This document shows positions 58,776 through 64,000 of a stretch of DNA of 64,000 nucleotides, one piece after another. Where the stretch lies: NCBI GenBank assembly GCA_948470475.1, contig OX419336.1, positions 257,501 to 321,500 of the forward strand, given 5' to 3'. Numbering within the stretch: the first letter of the stretch is position 1; each line of letters opens with the position of its first letter. Origin of the DNA: Galaxea fascicularis (taxonomy: Eukaryota; Cnidaria; Anthozoa; Scleractinia; Euphylliidae). A model generated the notes under the pieces. That model did not search any database. It was not told the origin of the DNA and was given only the letters and a program-made list of their open reading frames with translations. The position numbers were made by a program, and so were the translations under genes.

Positions 58776-58969
58776 GGCCCTGGGGCCGATTTCTCAAAAG
58801 TCCCGAAAACGTTTCGGGCCCGAAAAGCCATTTCCAAAAATACGATCCGCTTATTCTGCAAAATTTTATGCCTGGAAACGTCTTCGTTTTTCACGATACG
58901 AAGAAACAGCAAGGCACCCGAAATAGGCCCGAAACGTTTCGGGGGTTTCGAGAAACGCACGGCTGGGCC
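58776..58969. mobile_element. Foldback MITE, GGCCC ends
   Basis: Arms of about 44 bp: left contains TTTCTCAAAAGTCCCGAAAA and CGTTTCGGGCC; right mirrors it with CCCCCGAAACGTTTCGGGCC (read on the other strand). Inserted next to another dispersed repeat end (CTTCGAGCAACTCGGCCC). Confidence 0.75.
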
Positions 58970-59894
58970 TTACGTCATTCTGTTGCAGGACATTACAGTT
59001 AGCATATATATGAAGCACTTATTGTCATTTTCATTAAGGTACTAGGGAGGATTGGGGAAACATATTGGAAACAACATTAAATACAATTATATGATTTTCG
59101 GGGGAAAATCAAACGTGGAGTTAAAGCAATTTTAAATGAGACTTTTCCCCAAAGCTGCCTTTTCATTTCAATGATTGGAATAATAATTTATGATCGTTAC
59201 CTTTTTACCCTACCCCTCGTAAGGAGGGGTAGGAAACAGTTTTGTGTGATGGCGCGAAGTCTGAACTGCAGTGGTTTGCGGGAAGAATACACTTCTCGGA
59301 ATAATTTAGTTGAAAAACGAGTTTTTAGGTCGTGCTACTAACTCTCTTGTCAACATAATATCGAATTCCATTGTCTGTAGAAAAGTCAGTTGATCCGAAA
59401 CTCCTGGAATTCCGCAAAGTCTAGCAAAGCTCACCCAGGGAACATGTGGACAAGATGGTAACTTGCAAAGTTCGCGGTTTGTAAATTTTGAAGGCATCTC
59501 AGAAACCGTCCCTTCCGAAAAAATTATGACCAAATGTGTGATTTTGATGATAAATAGTAAGTGGCTTGAACATTATTAGACAATATGGCTCACACGCACG
59601 CACCGGTATCATGGACAATTTGTGTTTGCACGCTGACGTTCAACGACGCTTTTATTATAAGTTAATTCTCTTTTATGATTTAAACCAGTACGTGCTTACA
59701 ATTATACCACGGCGATTAAAGGGATCTGAAAGAAATCCTTAGAAAAAACTTACACGCGACAATTTCCAATTCCATCGAGGTTAAAGTTAAGTATATTAAA
59801 TGTAACTTATGTGTTTCTGGCGTGCTTTTAAAATTCGTCATCGTTCTCAAATTGCAGTATAGTACTTTAACTCAGATGTCATGGAATCTTAACA
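58970..59894. promoter_or_regulatory. FANK1 upstream region
   Basis: No exon is recognised. A 75-codon minus-strand frame at 59,306-59,533 is protein-like in composition (PSKFTNRELCKLPSCPHVPW) but has no recognised domain or splice partner. The last few hundred bases should contain the FANK1 promoter. No motif decides the start. Confidence 0.35.
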
Positions 59895-62800
59895 ATGTCA
59901 GGTAAGTTGCAAATTATTCCTTTCTCCATCAATACTAGATTTCAACTCTTCAGCTCCAAGAGGCAAACCTTATCTATCTTTTTAGTGGCTTGTTTTACTT
60001 TTGGGTTACTGGTACCAGTAATTGTCCAGGATTCAAATCATGAAGTGTTGCCTTTATAATAAAGCCTTTGCCTGAAGAGTACGTACTCTCCTTCAATGAT
60101 GTCTGTTATGCACTACAAGCTTTGTATGAAATCCTGGGATATGACCAACCATTCAAATAAAATAAGTTACTAAGTAGACCTTTTTTGGAGTTCTCCTTTA
60201 CCCAGCAAAATCAACCTCTGTCTTTTTTTCATTCTTATTGTAGCTCCTGATAAGCCTGCCCCTCCTATTGTTGGCAAGGTTACAGCTAACAGTATAGAAC
60301 TATACTGGGATCAACCAATAAAGGAAGACCTGTCAGGGGGAAGGTTTCGTTATTGTATTCAGGAGGAAGAGGAGGACACCAGAAAAGGATTTGGAAATGT
60401 CTACAAGTAGGAATTGACCTCAACATTTTGCTTCATATTGTTATTTGATGTATGTAGACAGAAAAAAACACTGAATTCTGAGGATGGCTTTCTGCTTGAG
60501 TAAGATAGCATTTTTGGCTTACTGGCATGCAAGTATTCTGCAGGCTGATGTTTCCTCTTTCTTTTTCTTCTCCTACAAGTTAACATGCAAGTCATTTAAA
60601 CCCCACTAGGGATATCACCTTGTCTTTTCACATGTTAGTTACCAGGGCTTGAAATTAACATCAATCCTTTAATCAATGGTTTGTAATTTTCAACGTTTGG
60701 TTACTAAAAATGTGTCCAACTAACCCAACATGGTTAAGAAACATTTTCTTACACATTTGAGTTATGTTATGGAAATAACCCTTTTACAAAATAATAAATG
60801 TTAATTTTTGGGAATGGTTTATGTGTTGTTATTAAAATAGGTGCTTAATTGTCAATGCTTTTTAAGGTCACCAGTGCAATTTAAACTTCTCTTTAATTTG
60901 TTCTAGTCGTTATAACAAAATTTTCAATATTTGAGATATCGTAAGTTGTGAGCTTGGATACCAAACTTTATAATTTGGTTAGTAAAAAAGATGTCTACTA
61001 ACCCAAAGGGTTAGCGATCCAAAAATTAAATTTGAGCCCTGGTTACAGTGCTCTCATTGCAGGATTACATGGGACAAATCATTAATAGTACACCACGGTG
61101 TCAGTTCTGCTAAAATATTTTTGTCTTCTCACATACAAGTATTTTAACATCTGCAGTGGTTTTGCCAAGAACAATGTATTCAAAGGTCTGGAGCAAAATA
61201 GCACATACCGTTACCGTCTCCGCATCAGTAATGACCATGGCCATAGTCCCTGGAGCCAAGTTATCACTGTTACTACTACAAGTAAGTAAATCAGAAGTAC
61301 AGAAGTATTATTAGCCTCTCAGAGAGCAATCTACTATAAAATTGTAAAGAACAAGACTACCATTTCTTTCTGCTTAGTATCAGTAACTTTAAGGTAAATG
61401 CTAAGCAGTCTAGTGACTTTATCTTGACAGAGATTCCCTTATCTGGTCATGATCTTCATCATGCTGTCCTGAATTGGGAGGTAGAGAAGGTGGTAGCAAT
61501 TCTTGAAGAAAGGTATGTAGAAGGAAGGCTGTGCTCTAGTTGTGCCCGGTTACTTTCGCCTTTGGGCGACCAGGAAATATTAGTTTTTGCACCAAACTGG
61601 GCACCCTGGATTTCAAGAATTTAGAGATTTGGGTGCTCAACTACTTTTAATAATAATAGTAATAATAATAATAATTATTTAACAGTGGACATCCATGTAG
61701 TGGCTTTTATCGTCCACTGTATCTGGATCAAACTGGAATTTGGAAAGATTTTTCAGGAGAGGGGAAAACTGGAGTGCCTGGAGAAAAACCTATCGGAGCA
61801 GAGAAGAGAACCAACAACAAAATCAAATGCGGGCCACATTGGTGGGAGGTGAGTGCTCTCACCACTGTGCTATCCCTGCTCCCCCAGCAGGGATGGAGCA
61901 CAGCCTTGATGAAGCAAAAATTGAATGCTTCACACAAATGTATACCGCCACATTGATATTGATAATTGAAGTTTTTTTACCTACAGTTGGGATGCTGATA
62001 TGCTCATACTTTCTACTTAACAATTTCAACTTTTAATAAAAAGAATAATTAAAAGTAGTCTTGTAATGGGTTGTAATGGAAAGTTTAATTTTATATAATT
62101 TATATTGTATTTTCAGTGGTGAGAACATAGTTGATTCTCCTGATGCATTTGGAATGTCTCCTTTGATGATTGCATCACAGAAGGGTTACACAAGGTTAAG
62201 TTCAGACTTTGTTGCTGTGTACATGCAGTATTCATACAGTAATCCATTAGTGCAGGGATTTAGCTCAATTTTATGAGTCAATCGTAGAACAGTCCAAATA
62301 TGGCCTCTGTCATTTTGAGGTACTAAAACTAGATTAAAAAAGCCTCGTACAAACCAATATATCTGAAGTGCTTACTGTTGGAAAGGTAGAGCTAGGAGAA
62401 ATGGTTTGAGACTATGTGCATAATTTGAGTGGAAACAGAGCTCCATAATGATCAGGAAAGTGGTATATAAAAGTCCAAGGGGACACATCATGCACAGTAA
62501 TAACGGGGAAAACTTCTGAACTAAATCTTTTGCCTTTGGTTAAAGTTAGTAATTGTGCCAAGACCATGCAGTGTTAATCGATTTTTTTTTAATTATTGAA
62601 AGGATGCCTTCTACTGGTTATGAAAACCTATACGTGTCTTAGAAAACATCATCCATGCCCACCTTTCAATTTTCTTCTTCTAATCTAAGTTGCATCATAA
62701 ATGTTTGTTTTGCTGTGTAGCATTGTATCCAGTTTGATAGCACACAATGCTGATGTCAACTACTGTAACACAAGTGGGAAGAACAGGTGATTTATGAAAA

Positions 62801-63988
62801 TTTGACATTTTGTTGCAAGAGGTGCAAGCACAGTTTTTGCTAGGGGTGCTTACCTTCCCCCCCCCTTCTTTTCTGGACTGAACACTCAATTCAGGTAAAC
62901 ACAGTTTGTTTCTTCACTCCCCTGGTTTTTCTTCCCCTTTATATTAACATACAGCTGTAATAAAATTAATGCTACATCTTGTAGGCCACTCTGTATTCTC
63001 TCCAGTGCCGCCTTTTTGTACCCATTGTGACAAGTGGAAAACTGTTTGTTTTTCATTTGTTTTTAGCATGATGTTAGCCTGCTTTGGTGGTCATTTAAAA
63101 GTAGCTATTCAGCTTCATGAACATGGAGCATTGCTGGACACCAGGGATAAAGGTGGATCAGGCTGCCTTCATTGGGCAGTGGATGGTGGAAAACCAGACT
63201 GTATACAGTGGTTACTGGATAATGGAATCCAGGTGAACAGAGAATTCAGTATCAAAGTATCATGGGGAAGTACATGAAGGAAAACTAGATTTTAACCTAT
63301 GCTTCATCAAACCTTTTTCAGTTGAGACTATTCGTTGGGGTGTTGCTTGTAGAATGGTATAACCTGAGTGTCAGTCTGTCTTGAGAGGGTGAGGGGGGGG
63401 GGGACCGCATCCCAAAAAGCCTGACACTCACGCCAAGGAGAGCATGACATTTCCGCTTAATTTTACGGCCAGGTTGACATTGAAGATGATTTTGGTTGCT
63501 CACCTCTCACGAGACTTGGTAGGTATTTCACCTTACAAATGTCATATAGGCTAAAAGCTGCTTGTTTCTGGTTCTGTGCAGTCCCTTGTTTAACTGCCAG
63601 TGAATTTTTTTAACACATATGGATCTATGTTGTTGTTGTTGTTTGTTTTTTTTTCTTTCTTTATTAACACATAGGGAAGTTACAGTAATCACGGCTATAC
63701 ATACAACAAAGCAGTATACTAGTAAAGTGTAAAACTAAGATACAAAAGTGTGTCACAATAGAATTTACTGATTGAACTTACTATTTAACGATTAAACACA
63801 AAAAAGAAAGGATGAAAGAAATATAAATTTAACTGAAAGTGAAAAGAAAAAAAAACGTCATGGTAACACAATTACCATTCTTTATCACTGCAGCATCTAT
63901 GAACGGCAATGTGATGGTGGCCAAAATCTTGATTGAAAATGGAGCAGATGTGAACAAAGTGGACAAAATAAAGAAATCTGCATTAATG
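59895..63988 (+). CDS. FANK1: Fibronectin type III and ankyrin repeat protein, 3' end missing
   Basis: Nine phase-consistent plus-strand exons: 59,895-59,901 (ATGTCAG); 60,244-60,406; 61,157-61,281; 61,431-61,512; 62,117-62,194; 62,721-62,786; 63,067-63,232; 63,473-63,518; 63,894-63,988, giving 276 residues of a family about 345 long. Exons 2-3 form a fibronectin III domain (PPIVGKVTANSIELYWD, then YRYRLRISNDHGHSPWSQVI). From exon 4 ankyrin repeats follow (DAFGMSPLMIASQKGYTR; SLIAHNADVNYCNTSGKN; MMLACFGGHLKVAIQLHEHG; GCLHWAVDGGKPDCIQWLLD; NGNVMVAKILIENGADVNKV). This order is specific to FANK1, known mainly from testis and linked to cilia and AP-1 signalling. The last exon ends at a GTGAGG donor 12 bases before the window edge, so remaining repeats lie outside. 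Divergent from WDR11 by 4.2 kb. Confidence 0.93.
61690..61890 (-). mobile_element. SINE family C with tRNA-like head
   Basis: On the minus strand the head reads AGCAGGGATAGCACAGTGGT, GAGAGCACTCACCTCCCACC and a decayed B box, then the body with TTGTTGGTTCTCTTCTCTGC, GGTTTTTCTCCAGGCACTCC and TTTTCCCCTCTCCTG. Located in the FANK1 intron between exons 4 and 5. The plus-strand open frame over it is not a gene. Confidence 0.65.
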
Positions 63989-64000
63989 GTGAGGCGTAAC

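Noticed and set aside
59306..59533. A 75-codon minus-strand exon between WDR11 and FANK1
   Set aside because: Composition is protein-like, but no domain, partner exon or convincing splice pair was found.
61740..62036. A 98-codon plus-strand frame in a FANK1 intron
   Set aside because: It runs through a reversed family C SINE and AT-rich intron sequence.
1..64000. CRISPR arrays, prokaryotic operons, integrons or endogenous viral genes
   Set aside because: None of the repeats is regularly spaced with unique spacers, the gene structure is animal and intron-rich, and the only reverse transcriptases belong to Penelope-like and LINE elements.

Overview
This is an AT-rich, intron-rich nuclear window from an animal. 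I infer an anthozoan cnidarian, most likely a stony coral. The reasons are animal gene families with short phase-consistent exons and GT-AG introns (MDM2, SMIM8, TRPC-like, WDR11, FANK1), several tRNA-headed SINEs, Penelope-like retroelements, CR1/L2-type LINE fragments and many foldback MITEs. The species cannot be fixed from sequence alone. No prokaryotic operons, CRISPR arrays or rRNA genes were seen.

Layout. 1-18,800 is repeat-rich. It holds four short minus-strand candidate coding exons of unknown gene (two with YY1-type ATGGCGG start codons), a nearly complete Penelope-like element at about 9,025-11,690, a tandem and inverted array of tRNA-headed SINEs at 12,563-13,285, and LINE debris. 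18,815-22,383 (minus) is the 3' part of an MDM2-family ubiquitin ligase. 22,384-26,940 is mostly unassigned. 26,945-28,680 is a second, 5'-truncated Penelope-like element carrying two nested MITEs. 29,533-32,590 (minus) is SMIM8, a two-exon membrane microprotein gene. 32,904-36,690 (plus) is a damaged TRPC-like channel gene starting 313 bp from SMIM8, head to head. 37,092-55,647 (minus) is an apparently complete WDR11 gene in 28 coding exons, convergent with the TRPC-like gene. 55,648-59,894 is intergenic LINE and MITE sequence. 59,895-63,988 (plus) is FANK1, cut by the window end and divergent from WDR11.

The host genes do not form one pathway: MDM2 acts in p53 control, WDR11 in endosome/Golgi traffic and ciliary signalling, FANK1 is linked to spermatogenesis and cilia, SMIM8 is uncharacterised, and TRPC proteins are cation channels. 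What they share is heavy invasion of their introns by palindromic elements. I saw no convincing new multi-gene system. The points most worth a second look are the hammerhead-like motifs at the Penelope 3' ends, the nested MITEs with clear target duplications, the lesion-bearing TRPC gene beside SMIM8, and the extra serine/acid-rich exon in WDR11. All exon boundaries are my own readings from splice signals and phase; none is backed by transcripts.
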